Assembly: GCA_963210315.1 (NCBI GenBank)
Contig: OY723238.1
Location: 62,001 to 126,000, forward strand
From: Rhynchopus euleeides
Taxonomy: Eukaryota > Euglenozoa > Diplonemea > Diplonemida > Diplonemidae
Length of the DNA stretch: 64,000 nt
Direction: 5' to 3'
Part shown: positions 1 through 9,669 of the stretch, piece by piece
Position numbering within the stretch: position 1 is the first letter of the stretch
Layout of the letters: each line of letters starts with the position of its first letter
The notes under the pieces: model-generated
Told to the model about the DNA's origin: nothing
Databases searched by the model: none
The model's input: only the letters and a program-made list of their open reading frames with translations
Program-made: the position numbers and the translations under genes

Positions 1-53
1 GCGAGGCAACGAGCAAGGCAGTGCACCGCAAGCACACAAGCAGAACAGGTTGC
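1..53 (-). repeat. WD40 array 3' flank (partial)
   Basis: Start of the conserved segment found just after the stop of every UBL-WD40 copy. It is cut by the window edge. Confidence 0.7.
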
Positions 54-1196
54 CTAAGTGCTGCCCTCACGCCGAACGTCACACACAGCAAACACAGACA
101 CAGAATAGTAGTTCGATTGTGTGAAGACCCACCTCCCACACGGGCTGAGTGCAACATCCTCTCCCACTGACTGCACTTGTCCCAAGCACTGCAAGGTGCT
201 GAGGCTGTACAACTTGGTGCAGTCATCAAAGGACACTGCCACAACATCACCTGGCTGTGACACGGCAAGCAGCCAAGGGGTATCAGAGAAAGTGACAGTA
301 CGGATGCAGGTGAGGGTGGTTGTGCACCACACCCTCAGTGACTTGTCTTCAGAGCACGACACCAGGTGCTGCTCGTCCTGAGTCAGGGCAATATGGTACA
401 CAGCATTCGCGTGCTCAGACAGGATGTCGGTGTGGGTGAGGGTGCTGATGTCATACACACGGATGGTCTTGTCCTCTGACCCGGTGAAGATCCTCGTAGT
501 TGACACTGCAATCCCGGAAACAATGTCGCTGTGCCCCTCCAGCACTGTGGCACTTGGTGTGCCCTCCAAGTCCCACACACACACCTTCCCATCTTCGTCA
601 CCCGACACGAGACGTCCACAGTGTGTCCACCCTGCACTCCACACTAATGTGTCGTGCTCCCCCAGACACCACACCTGTTCCCACGTTGCTGTCAGCCACA
701 CGCAGATAGTGCTGTCACCGAGTGAGCACGTTGCCAGCCACGTCCCACAGACTGAGAATGCGGTGTGACGAATGTACTCCTCCCCATGTGTGAGTTGCGC
801 CACCACACCAGCAGTCGTGGTGTCAAACACAGTGATGTGTCCTCTCTCGCCCACAGAACACAGGGTGCCACACCTCGACAGTGTGATGCGGATGTCGCTG
901 TCGTGGTCCTGTCCAGAGTTGTAGACAGCGGGTGAGTTGACGTGTGGCCACCTGCGGACGAGCTGGACACGATCCCCAACCTCGAGACCCGTGTTGGCAA
1001 CGCGCTCTGCATCGTCCAGGTCCTCGTCACACCCTTCGATGCGTGCCGCCAGCCCTGCAGCCTCCCGGTCTGCGTTGATGGAACCCGCGAACATCTCCTT
1101 GACCGCATCCGCCTTCAGGCTGAGCACGGTCCCGCCATCCGCAACACCGACGACACAGCTCCGCCCGCTCTCCACATGACGCACCGACACTTCCAT
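54..1196 (-). CDS. UBL-WD40 protein, copy 1
   Basis: 380-aa single-exon protein. The start at 1196 (MEVSVRHV) is chosen because all intact copies begin there or nearby; the frame is open 44 codons further up without conservation. Residues 1-85 look like a ubiquitin-like beta-grasp domain: a TVLSLK strand, an acidic DEDLDD segment and a final GDRVQLV strand. The rest is a WD40 propeller with about six visible blades, each ending in motifs such as TICVW, KVCVWDLEG and TIRVYDIS. Propellers of this type usually act as binding platforms; the ligand is unknown. The patch after each blade's EH or GH differs from the other copies (HSDIVSG, HANAVYH, HDTLVWS), while the surrounding DNA is nearly identical. 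The UBL call is a fold inference. Confidence 0.85.
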   Translation of the reverse strand: MEVSVRHVESGRSCVVGVADGGTVLSLKADAVKEMFAGSINADREAAGLAARIEGCDEDLDDAERVANTGLEVGDRVQLVRRWPHVNSPAVYNSGQDHDSDIRITLSRCGTLCSVGERGHITVFDTTTAGVVAQLTHGEEYIRHTAFSVCGTWLATCSLGDSTICVWLTATWEQVWCLGEHDTLVWSAGWTHCGRLVSGDEDGKVCVWDLEGTPSATVLEGHSDIVSGIAVSTTRIFTGSEDKTIRVYDISTLTHTDILSEHANAVYHIALTQDEQHLVSCSEDKSLRVWCTTTLTCIRTVTFSDTPWLLAVSQPGDVVAVSFDDCTKLYSLSTLQCLGQVQSVGEDVALSPCGRWVFTQSNYYSVSVFAVCDVRREGST

Positions 1197-1388
1197 CGTT
1201 CCCCTCTCTTCCCCTCCCCGACAACCCCACGGTGCTGACACTGACGTGTGACTCTGACATGGGTGATGGTGCTGTGGTGGCAGCGGGCACGGTCTCAGGC
1301 ACTCGCAAGACAAGGGAGAAGGGTACATTCGGAATCTTTGAGGCTCTACTCTGGTATTTACTCGACTGTTGCATCTACATGTCTCCTG

Positions 1389-3172
1389 TCAGTACTCGAG
1401 CTTGTCCTCCACCTTATGCATGCGGGACACGAGATCACTGACCTGTCGCACAAGCGTCTCAACGTCGAGGTGATCTGCCTTGGAATCAAGGGAACCGGAA
1501 AGTGACTCGACGGAGAGCTTAATCTGTTGCAGCATGCCTTCTTCCGCACGCGCCACTGCGTCAGCAATGTACTGACGGACTGAGTCCGGGACGTCATCCC
1601 GTGCTTGGTGTTGCGCATCGCGCACGGTGCTCACAGTACGGCGCACGTCGTCCAGTTCCTGTGACAGGCGATCTAGCCTGCTGTGCAGCAGCTGGAGTCC
1701 TGCCGCGTCCAGATCTGAGGCACGCTGCCCGAGTGATAGCGCATCCTGCTGTGGGCTGGAGGGACGCACGGAGGGGGCACGTTCCAAAGGCGCCTCACTT
1801 TCGCGCCCCTTGACCAGCTCCCGAAGGAAGCAGACTGACTCTTTGACGGAGAACAGCTTCTGGTCAAACTCCTGGGACACAATCCGACACCCTTCGCAAT
1901 ACCCATGCAAGGTGGTCTGTGTCATGGCCGTGACCTTCTCGCGCAGGTGATAGAGGTCTTCACAGCATTCTTCAAACTCGGCACTCTGTGTTGCGAACGT
2001 ATCGCGCAGCTTGTCGACGTCTCGTTTGGCATCATCAGCACATTGCTCTGCGCTACTGATTCGCTTGGCAAGCATGCGGCGTCCCTCGTCGCCATCGTGC
2101 ATCAGTTGTTCCAGTCGGTTCAACTTCACGTCGACTACTTCAATCCGTGCCTCGCTGCGTTTCTCTGATTTGCGCGATTCCTCACGGACATACGACTCGA
2201 GGTTCGATTCCATATCACGGTGATCCTCGCGCAGCAGCTCCACTTGGGTGAGCTTGTGCAGCCACTTCTCCCGCTCCTTTGCAAGCGCCTCCTGCTTCAG
2301 GCGCAGCGACTTCTCCTTCTCTTGCAGGATCGTCACATCGGAGGCAATCTCCTTGAGGTACGCATCCAGCTCCCGCCGCCAGTCGTCCACCCCCACGTGG
2401 TCACGCTGCAGGATATCCATGCTGCCGCTGAGCTCCACCACCTTCTCCCCGATGTTAATCGCTGTCTTGTTGTTCCGATCGAACAGATCCCGCAGCTCGG
2501 CATACCTCTCCCGCACACCGAACTCCAATTCGGGGAGCCTGTTGTGTGGTGTGGTGGTGGTGTCGTGAGTGTGGAGCACAAGGGCACGAACAAAGGAGTG
2601 TGTCACTTTCCGCCCACACTGCAGTGTGCTGAAACAACACCAGCATCAAGAAAGCGTGGCCTGTGGGGAACAAGGGGTGGCAGCTCAGCCACCGATTTCC
2701 GTTGCAGGAGGCATTGTCTGGTGCCAAGCTGATGAACAGAGGGGCGAAGGCAGAGAACAAACAACACCCGTTGGGCTCCTGGTGCTGTGTCATGACATTG
2801 TGTGGCCGCAGGTACCTTGGCATACTTTGAGTTCCATTCTTGCTTCACAACGTCCGAAAGGTCTGTGTGCAACCCACGGAAGCGCTCGGACACCATTGCC
2901 TCGAGCTCGTCACGCAGTGATTTGACGCCTTGCGGTGGGACCGCAGCCCTGCTTGGTTGTGTGTATGCCGGTCGCTTCAGCACATCCCCGATACTCCTCG
3001 TGTGCGTGGGTGTCCCCATGTTCGCCAAGCGGGAGAACTCTGCATATCCTCCGACAGTCATGCGGGGCGTCGGCAGATCATCCTCGCCATCCCTCTCGAG
3101 GCTGAGGATCTTCCGCTCCTCGTCCAGCAGGCGGACGTCCCACTTCGACTGCACATCTTCCCCGAAAGACAT
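1389..3172 (-). CDS. Coiled-coil protein, two exons
   Basis: Exon 1 is 2826-3172 (start MSFGEDVQ) and exon 2 is 1389-2538. The 287-bp intron has donor GTATGC and acceptor AACAG; phases agree (2 then 1), giving 498 aa. Exon 2 is almost entirely charged heptad-like sequence (for example EKSLRLKQEALAKEREKW), so a long parallel coiled coil is likely, with a short Ser/Pro-rich break near its middle and another helical stretch at the C-terminus. No catalytic motif is visible. Such proteins are often cytoskeletal or tethering factors, but nothing here fixes a role. The intron carries a piece of a dispersed repeat at 2545-2640. Confidence 0.75.
2545..2640 (+). repeat. Dispersed SINE-like repeat, 3' part
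   Basis: Matches 56445-56520: both contain GAGCACAAGGGCACGAACAA, then CTTTCCGCCCACA and GTGTGCTGAAA. It lies in the intron of the coiled-coil gene. Confidence 0.6.
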
Positions 3173-3855
3173 CCTGCAGTGGTGTGTGGCTGCAAGTCGC
3201 AAAGACAACAACAGAACCCCGAGCATGCTAGCAGGCTCCCTTATTTTGTCACGTTTGGGGCGGGGCAGGTGCATGCGTCGCAAGAGATGCAACTCTGCAG
3301 CAACATCGTTTGCGAGTGAAAACCTCCTCCGTGGCACAAGAGAGGAGGGGCTTCGGGCTGGCAACCGGCTTTGGAATATTCTCCGGGATCGACATCGCTG
3401 ACCCTGAGTGGAGATCATATCAAGAGAAAGGGAGAGTGTTCGGGTGCGTTCTGCATCACATAAAGAGCAGGTGCGTGCGGATCGGGGGGGGTAGGGGGGG
3501 AGGGTGTTCAAGAAAATTTGCCACAGCACACGCCAACAACCAAACAAAAGATCTACACTTCAGCTCCATCAGGACAGGCTGTCGCGCCAAAACGCAGAGC
3601 AATATCAAACGCAAAAAAAAATCACAGCGGACGTTCTTTCCTTATCCCGGGAACGATTCCCCGCCGGGAAGCACGAAGCGCCGGGACACGAGGGTGGGTT
3701 GGGGTGGGTGGGGGCTATCACTGAACGATGGGGAGGCTCCACAATATTCAGGGCTGCCTTCTCCCCTCTCCTGCAAACAGCACCTCCCCCGACCTCCCTC
3801 GTCCCCTCCTCTCCCCCCCCCCCCCCGCCCCCACAACACAACACATGAAACCACC
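3173..3855. other. Intergenic, no gene seen
   Basis: Contains G- and C-runs and no conserved frame on either strand. Confidence 0.5.
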
Positions 3856-4338
3856 CTACATCACGCAGCAGCGCTTCTTCTTCTGCTCCGGAGGCGGCGT
3901 GCCTTGCGACCCTTGGTCCGGATCGGGCCCAGGTTCAGCTGGGGCGGGCGGGCTTCCGGGTTGGGTGGCGGTCTCGCCGTCATTCGCGTCCTCCTCCTCC
4001 GAGGAAGATGACTCCTCTTTTGACGGGCGGCGCAGCGTGGTTGTGACATTGCGATGCCCACCTGCACGCTTGAGGCTGGCAAGCGTCGCGATGTCGTCAC
4101 TTGTGACGAGACCCTCCTTTCCAGGCATAGGGCGGAGTCGCGCGTTGCAGAGTGCGTAGTCTGGCGTAGCGGAATGGTCCACCTCTAAACGGTGCGTCCT
4201 CCGTATCACCTCCGAACGCTCCCCAACCCCGAGGGATGGGTTTGCAATGTCCGCAGCTCTGTTGAACCGCCGTGGGCTGCTCGCAGGCCACGACGTCGCC
4301 CACACCATCTTGCCTCTCTCGTCCTCATCATCAGACAT
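3856..4338 (-). CDS. Small acidic protein ending in a CaaX box
   Basis: 160 aa from the MSDDEDERG start; a start four codons further up (4350) is equally possible. The protein ends in KKKRCCVM. This is a polybasic run followed by a CaaX box, the signal in eukaryotes for farnesylation or geranylgeranylation and membrane attachment. The middle contains a Ser/Glu-rich acidic tract (SSSSEEE) and a Pro/Gly-rich stretch, so it is probably disordered. There is no GTPase motif, so it is not itself a Ras protein. It may be a membrane-anchored adaptor. I cannot assign a family, and an upstream exon cannot be excluded. Confidence 0.6.
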   Translation of the reverse strand: MSDDEDERGKMVWATSWPASSPRRFNRAADIANPSLGVGERSEVIRRTHRLEVDHSATPDYALCNARLRPMPGKEGLVTSDDIATLASLKRAGGHRNVTTTLRRPSKEESSSSEEEDANDGETATQPGSPPAPAEPGPDPDQGSQGTPPPEQKKKRCCVM

Positions 4339-4613
4339 CACGCACACCACCCATCACAGGCCCTGGGTGGGCAGGGCTGCAAAAAGGGTGCAGGGGCGGT
4401 GACGAAGTCGAGAAACAAGTCAGGTTCAGAGGGAGGCTTCCGTGATGAGGCGCGGAGCCTGAGGCTGGTGACCTCAGGTTGCCGTGGCCCTGCAGATGGA
4501 TGCTTGGTGTGGGCCTGTCGGGAGGATGTCGTGATGTCGTGGGGGGGGGAAGGCCGAAACTGCAACGTGAAAGCGGTACGTGCACACTGAAGGTGATCCT
4601 TATAAACATGGTA

Positions 4614-4976
4614 CCTGGGACCCCCCGTGTATAAGTCCCCCCCCCTTACCCCCGTGTTTAAGTCCCCCCCTGGGGGTCTGGCAGGGGGGGGACTTAAACA
4701 CAGGGGGACCTAAACACGGGGGTGGGCTGGTCTGGAGGGTCATCAGGTGGCCCCTAGGCCCTCCAGGTGCTGTCAGAGTCGAAAAGTGGGGTGCCAAAAG
4801 TCCATCCGGACCGGAATTACCCCCCTACGACAGCAGAGGAAGAGGTCTTCTTGGTCTCCACTGTGCCACCCCCGTGTTTAAGCCCCCCCTGTGTTTAGGT
4901 CCGCCCCCCCGTGTTTAAGTCCCCCCCGGCCGAAAATCGCCTCCAGGGGGGGGACTTAAACACGGGGGGTCCCAGG
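4614..4976. mobile_element. Short inverted-repeat element with TA target site
   Basis: 363 bp flanked by TA on both sides. The ends are inverted: CCTGGGACCCCCCGTGT on the left and its complement on the right, followed on each side by repeated GTGTTTAAGTCCCCC blocks. There is no coding sequence. The TA duplication and long inverted ends fit a non-autonomous Tc1/mariner-type element. Confidence 0.75.
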
Positions 4977-5139
4977 TATGACAAAAATCTTGCAAGAAAT
5001 ACTACATGTAAGATATCTCGAAATATCCTGACCTTTGTCACACCAGGTTTATTATAAAACTTCAGTCGTACGATTTCCTTCGTTCTTCGCGACTTCGCTA
5101 CGCTTCGTCGCTCGTAACTGGTAAGAAATTTATTATGGA

Positions 5140-5324
5140 CCCGCACTGACACTTCTACATTTCTCCTCTTTTCCCTTCCCCGACAACCCCACGATCCACA
5201 CGCACTGACGTGCTCTTCTGAAAGGGGTGATGATGACGCACTGATGTGGAAGGTGATGGGTTGGTTTCCTGGCAGGATGGCCGACAAGCAACGACAGACA
5301 CGTGGTGTGGGACGGGGCAGGGTG
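5140..5324 (-). pseudogene. 5' relic of a lost UBL-WD40 copy
   Basis: This stretch matches the region just upstream of the other UBL-WD40 genes, including the CCGACAACCCCACG block and the CTGACGTGCTSTTCTGAAA block. It retains the first few codons (EVSVR), after which the similarity stops. The ATG is followed by an in-frame stop in this copy. The remaining gene body has been replaced by unrelated AT-richer DNA at about 4980-5140. Confidence 0.65.
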
Positions 5325-5499
5325 ATTGGAGGGGCTTGGGAGGGTGGGGGCAGAGGCTGTCTGGAAGCACTGTGTCATCCTGAGCAGTCGCACCTCAGAT
5401 GCAGTGCACGCTGCCTCCAACCAGCAGGGTCAGGAGGTGCTGTGCTGCGAGGCAACGAGCAAGGCAGTGCACCGCAAGCACACAAGCAGAACAGGTTGC
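5325..5499 (-). repeat. Conserved 3' flank of UBL-WD40 genes
   Basis: About 175 bp, nearly identical to 7571-7745, 36250-36413, 39341-39510 and 43023-43185. Each lies directly downstream of a UBL-WD40 stop codon, so the duplicated unit includes the 3' flank. Confidence 0.85.
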
Positions 5500-6633
5500 C
5501 TAAGTGCTGCCCTCACGCGGAACGTCACACACAGCACACACACTCACAGAAGAGTAGTTTGGTGTGAAGACCCACCTCCCACAGGGGCTGAGTGCAACTC
5601 CATCACCCTTTGACTCCACTTGTCCCAAGCACTGCAAGGTGCTGAGGTTGTACAACTTGGTGCAGTCATAAAAGGACACTACCACAACATCACCTGGCTG
5701 TGACACGGCAAGCAGGAACGGGGTACGAGAGAGAGTGACAGTACGGATGCAGGTGAGGGTGGTTGTGCACCACACCCTCAGTGACTTGTCAGCAGACACC
5801 AGGTGCTGCTCGTCCTGAGTCAGGGCGATGTGGTTCACAGCGCCTGTGTGCTCAGACAGGGTGTCGGTGTGGGTGAGGGTGCTGATGTCATACACACGGA
5901 TGGTCTTGTCCTCTGACCCGGTGAAGATCCTCGTAGTTGACACTGCAATCGTATATACAGCATCGCTGCGTCCCTCCAGCACTGTGGCACTTGGTGTGCC
6001 CTCCAAGTCCCACACACACACCTTCCCATCTGCGTCACCCGACACGAGACGTCCACAGTGTGTCCACCCTGCACTCCACACCTTTCTGTCGTGCTCCTCC
6101 AGACACCACACCTGTTCCCACGTTGCTGTCAGCCACACGCAGATGGTGCCGTCCTGTGAGCACGTTGCCAGCCACGTCCCACAGACTGAGAACGCAGTGG
6201 AGTAAATGGTCGTGTCCCCGTGTGTGAGGTCCGCCACCACACCAGCAGTCCTGGTGTCAAACACAGTGATGCGTCCTTTGCCGTACCCCACTGAACACAG
6301 GGTGCCACACCTCGACAGTGTGATGCACTCGACTTGGATGTGGTCACGCCCAGAGTTGTAGACAGCTGGAGCGTTGACGTGTGGCCACCTGCGGACGAGC
6401 TGGACACGATCCCCAACCTCGAGACCCGTGTTGGCAACGCGCTCTGCATCGTCCAGATCCTCGTCACACCCTTCGATGCGTGCCGCCAGCCCTGCAGCCT
6501 CCCGGTCTGCGTTGATGGAACCCGCGAACATCTCCTTGACCGCATCCGCCTTCAGGCTGAGCACGGTCCCGCCATCCGCAACACCGACGACACAGCTCCG
6601 CCCGCTCTCCACATGATGCACTGACACTTCCAT
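5500..6633 (-). CDS. UBL-WD40 protein, copy 2
   Basis: 377 aa, start MEVSVHHV. The UBL domain is the same as in copy 1. In the WD40 part, one blade lacks the CSED residues seen elsewhere, reading LVSADKSLRVW instead of LVSCSEDKSLRVW, an in-frame loss. Variable patches are HDRKVWS, RSDAVYT, HTGAVNH and GDTTIYS. It shares SRTPFLLAVSQ and RSDAV with copy 3, its immediate neighbour upstream. Copies 3 and 2 together correspond to copies 5 and 4 as a duplicated block. Confidence 0.85.
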   Translation of the reverse strand: MEVSVHHVESGRSCVVGVADGGTVLSLKADAVKEMFAGSINADREAAGLAARIEGCDEDLDDAERVANTGLEVGDRVQLVRRWPHVNAPAVYNSGRDHIQVECITLSRCGTLCSVGYGKGRITVFDTRTAGVVADLTHGDTTIYSTAFSVCGTWLATCSQDGTICVWLTATWEQVWCLEEHDRKVWSAGWTHCGRLVSGDADGKVCVWDLEGTPSATVLEGRSDAVYTIAVSTTRIFTGSEDKTIRVYDISTLTHTDTLSEHTGAVNHIALTQDEQHLVSADKSLRVWCTTTLTCIRTVTLSRTPFLLAVSQPGDVVVVSFYDCTKLYNLSTLQCLGQVESKGDGVALSPCGRWVFTPNYSSVSVCAVCDVPREGST

Positions 6634-7570
6634 CCTTCCCCTCTCTTCCCCTCCCCGACAACCCCACGTCCTCACACACTGACGTGCTGTTCTGAAAGGG
6701 GGGATGGTGCTGTGACGCCAAGGAACCCGGATGGTTGACAAGCAAGGACACGCGCATGGTGTGGCAGGGCAAGGGGAAGCGAGGTCGGAGGGGCTTGGGA
6801 GGGTGGGGGCAGAGGCTGTCTGGAAGCACTGTGTCATCCTGAGCAGCAACCTGTGCTTCCGACAGCCTTCTTTGCTCGAGACCAGGAGACTGGTCAGCGG
6901 AAAAACACGACTGACGCACGCACACCTCAACCAACGCGACACATTCCTTGGTAAGTTGTACTTGTTGATCGCTTCCACTATCTCGATCACAACCAATTTT
7001 TTTGAACACACACACCCAACCTTGGGCTTTTGCAAGAAAAGACGGCGAAGGACGTCTGACTTGCTGTGAAGCCTCAACGAAAAAACCCTTGGTGACGAAA
7101 TACACAAATCTCCTGGCTGATGAAATACTTTCCTACACGACGCACCACTCACCACACGAAAGAACAGAAACAGAAGTTGTTTGTTGCCCGCATCCACCGA
7201 AGGAAGCTAAACACCGCTGCAAGCGCCCCAATGAGGAGGATCATGATCAGAGCACTCGTCGCATCGGTACCACCATGTACCGAACACCGCTGTGTCCATC
7301 AGACGGGAAAGTATCTTGCCACTGGGACTGCTCCCTCACCGATGTTCGGAGGATGGACTTGAAACAGATGCCTTTGAACTGTACGAAACCCGTTTGCATC
7401 ACAATTGACCATTCTGTGACGGTCGTGGAAACGGAGGAGGAGGGGTTGCAACGCGGATGTTATGATGCCCCTCCGTTGTGAATCAGCGGATGGGGAAGCA
7501 GGGCAACGCAGGCATATACGACGTGTGCCGCACAGGGCATGGGTTCCTGACACAGAACAGGCACAGCGGT
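6634..7570. repeat. Spacer shared between the two WD40 blocks
   Basis: Between copies 2 and 3. It aligns with 37959-39340, between copies 4 and 5, except for insertions in the latter. Shared segments include the GACTGACGCACGCACACC stretch, the AACCTTGGGCTTTTGCAAG stretch and a GGATCATGATCAGAGCACTC stretch. No convincing gene. It is the best evidence that the copy 3-copy 2 pair was duplicated as one unit. Confidence 0.7.
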
Positions 7571-7745
7571 TGGAGGGGCTTGGGAGGGTGGGGGCAGAGG
7601 CTGTCTGGAAGGACTGTGGCATCCTGAGCAGTCGCACCTCAGATGCAGTGCACGCTGCCTCCAACCAGCAGGGTCAGGAGGTGCTGTGCTGCGAGGCAAC
7701 GAGCAAGGCAGTGCACCGCAAGCACACAAGCAGAAAACAGGTTGC
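7571..7745 (-). repeat. Conserved 3' flank of UBL-WD40 genes
   Basis: Second complete copy of the roughly 175-bp downstream flank, following copy 3. Confidence 0.85.
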
Positions 7746-8885
7746 CTAAGTGCTGCCCTCACCCGGAACGTCACACACAGCACGCACACGAACAGAAGAT
7801 TTCTTTGGTGTGAAGAGCCACCTCCCACAGGGGCTGAGTGCAACACCGTCACCCTTTGACTCGACTTGTCCCAAGCGCTCCAAGGTGCTGAGGCTGTACA
7901 ACTTGGTATGATCAGACGTGGACACTGCCACAACATCGCCTGGCTGTGACACGGCAAGCAGGAACGGGGTACGAGAGAGAGTGACAGTACGGATGCAGGT
8001 GAGGGTGGTTGTGCACCACACCGTCAGTGACTTGTCTTCAGAGCACGACACCAGGTGCTGCTCGTCCTGAGTCAGGGAGATGTCGTACACACCCCCCGTG
8101 TGCTCAGAGAGGGTGTCGGTGTGGGTGAGGGTGCTGATGTCATACACACGGATCGTCTCGTCCTCTGACCCGGTGAAGATCCTCGTAGTCGACACTGCAA
8201 CCCCAAAAACAGCATCGCTGCGCCCCTCCAGCACTGTGGCACTTGGTGTGCCCTCCAAGTCCCACACACACACCTTCCCGTCTCCGTCACCCGACACGAG
8301 ACGTCCACAGTGTGTCCACCCTGCACTCCACACTGATTTGGAGTGCTCCTCCAGACACCACACCTGTTCCCACGTTGCTGTCAGCCACACGCAGATGGTG
8401 CTGTCAGATGAGCACGTTGCCAGCCACGTCCCACAGACTGAGAACGCAGTGGAGTAACTGGATTCCGCCCCATGTGTGAGGTGCGCCACCACACCAGCAG
8501 TCGTGGTGTCAAACACAGTGATGTGTCCTTCATCGTACCCCACTGAACACAGGGTGCCACACCTCGACAGTGTGATACACTGGACGTGGCGAAGGTCATC
8601 CCCGTTGTTGTAGACAGCGGGAGCGTTGACGTGTGGCCACCTGCGGACGAGCTGGACAGGATCCCCAACCTCGAGACCCGTGTTGGCAACGCGCTCTGCA
8701 TCGTCCAGATCCTCGTCACACCCTTCGATGCGTGCCGCCAGCCCTGCAGCCTCCCGGTCTGCGTTGATGGAACCCGCGAACATCTCCTTGACCGCATCCG
8801 CCTTCAGGCTGAGCACGGTCCCGCCATCCGCAACACCGACGACACAGCTCCGCCCGCTCTCCACATGACGCACTGTCACTTCCAT
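7746..8885 (-). CDS. UBL-WD40 protein, copy 3
   Basis: 379 aa, start MEVTVRHV. The UBL domain reads GDPVQLV where copies 1, 2, 5 and 6 read GDRVQLV; copy 4, its counterpart's neighbour, also has Pro. Variable patches in the propeller are HSKSVWS, RSDAVFG, HTGGVYD and GAESSYS. The upstream 130 bp match those of copy 5 (a GGGATGATGATTCTGTGTTG stretch), confirming that copies 3 and 5 occupy the same place in a duplicated block. Role inferred as binding platform only. Confidence 0.85.
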   Translation of the reverse strand: MEVTVRHVESGRSCVVGVADGGTVLSLKADAVKEMFAGSINADREAAGLAARIEGCDEDLDDAERVANTGLEVGDPVQLVRRWPHVNAPAVYNNGDDLRHVQCITLSRCGTLCSVGYDEGHITVFDTTTAGVVAHLTHGAESSYSTAFSVCGTWLATCSSDSTICVWLTATWEQVWCLEEHSKSVWSAGWTHCGRLVSGDGDGKVCVWDLEGTPSATVLEGRSDAVFGVAVSTTRIFTGSEDETIRVYDISTLTHTDTLSEHTGGVYDISLTQDEQHLVSCSEDKSLTVWCTTTLTCIRTVTLSRTPFLLAVSQPGDVVAVSTSDHTKLYSLSTLERLGQVESKGDGVALSPCGRWLFTPKKSSVRVRAVCDVPGEGST

Positions 8886-9254
8886 CCTTCCCCTCTCTTC
8901 CCCTCAACGACAACCCCACGGTGCTCACGCACTGACCTGCTGTTCTGGAAAGGGATGATGATTCTGTGTTGGTTGGGCAGGGAACGTGCTGGAGCCTTCC
9001 GCCCGTCACTCTCAAGTTGCCAGGGGTGGGGACCGCCCCAGAGTTCTATTGTGCTTTCTGTCGATGTATTGTTAGGCTTGCTCTCTATCTAATGCAACCC
9101 AACAAGGATGTCTACCATGCATCTTGCCCCCTTGCCCCCCACCCATGTTCCCTTCCCTTTGCCGGGCCTGCGACATTATCTGGCAACATGAGTGTTCCAA
9201 CCACAACATCACAGACACAGCTCAATAGTCACGCCTGCAATGCAGCTGTGCCCC

Positions 9255-9590
9255 AATCAGTAGTCATATGCTTGTTTCAAAGATTAAGCCATGCAAGTCT
9301 CAGAGTAAATGGATTAACAGTGGATCTGCAAACGGCTCATTAAATCAGCTACAATCCACGCGGGAAAGGTGCCTTTGGCGTCCAGTGGGATAACAATGGT
9401 AACTCCATTGCTAATACCTGTCCGAAAAATCCCACTCAGATTCCACTCAATGGGGGAAACCCTATTGGGCTGAAGGGGATGCAGTTGACCGAAACGAAAA
9501 CCAACGCTAGCAATAGCAGTGGTTCTTTGGATGAAACAGGTCAACCGAGCGATAGCACACAGACTTGATCTGGCAGCTGTACAGTGGGAC
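9255..9590 (+). rRNA. Fragment of 18S (SSU) rRNA gene, 5' part
   Basis: Contains the universal eukaryotic 18S start region: CAGTAGTCATATGCTTGT, AAAGATTAAGCCATGCA, CGGCTCATTAAATCAG and the GGGATAACAATGGTAA helix. About 330 bp resemble 18S; similarity then fades, and the rest of the gene does not follow. It is therefore a dispersed fragment or pseudogene rather than a working rDNA unit. It lies on the opposite strand just beyond the 3' end of the neighbouring gene. The 3' limit is approximate. Confidence 0.8.
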
Positions 9591-9669
9591 GCCTGGTGGC
9601 GCTGTTCTTCTTTACTAATACAGGGTTGTTGGCGCGAAACGTGAGGAATCTCAGCCTGGACCACCCTTT

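Noticed and set aside
5500-7197. Upstream extension of UBL-WD40 copy 2 to 565 aa (and similar extensions of others)
   Set aside because: The extra residues translate the conserved 5' flank and lack coding character; intact copies without the start insertion have the ATG at MEVxV.
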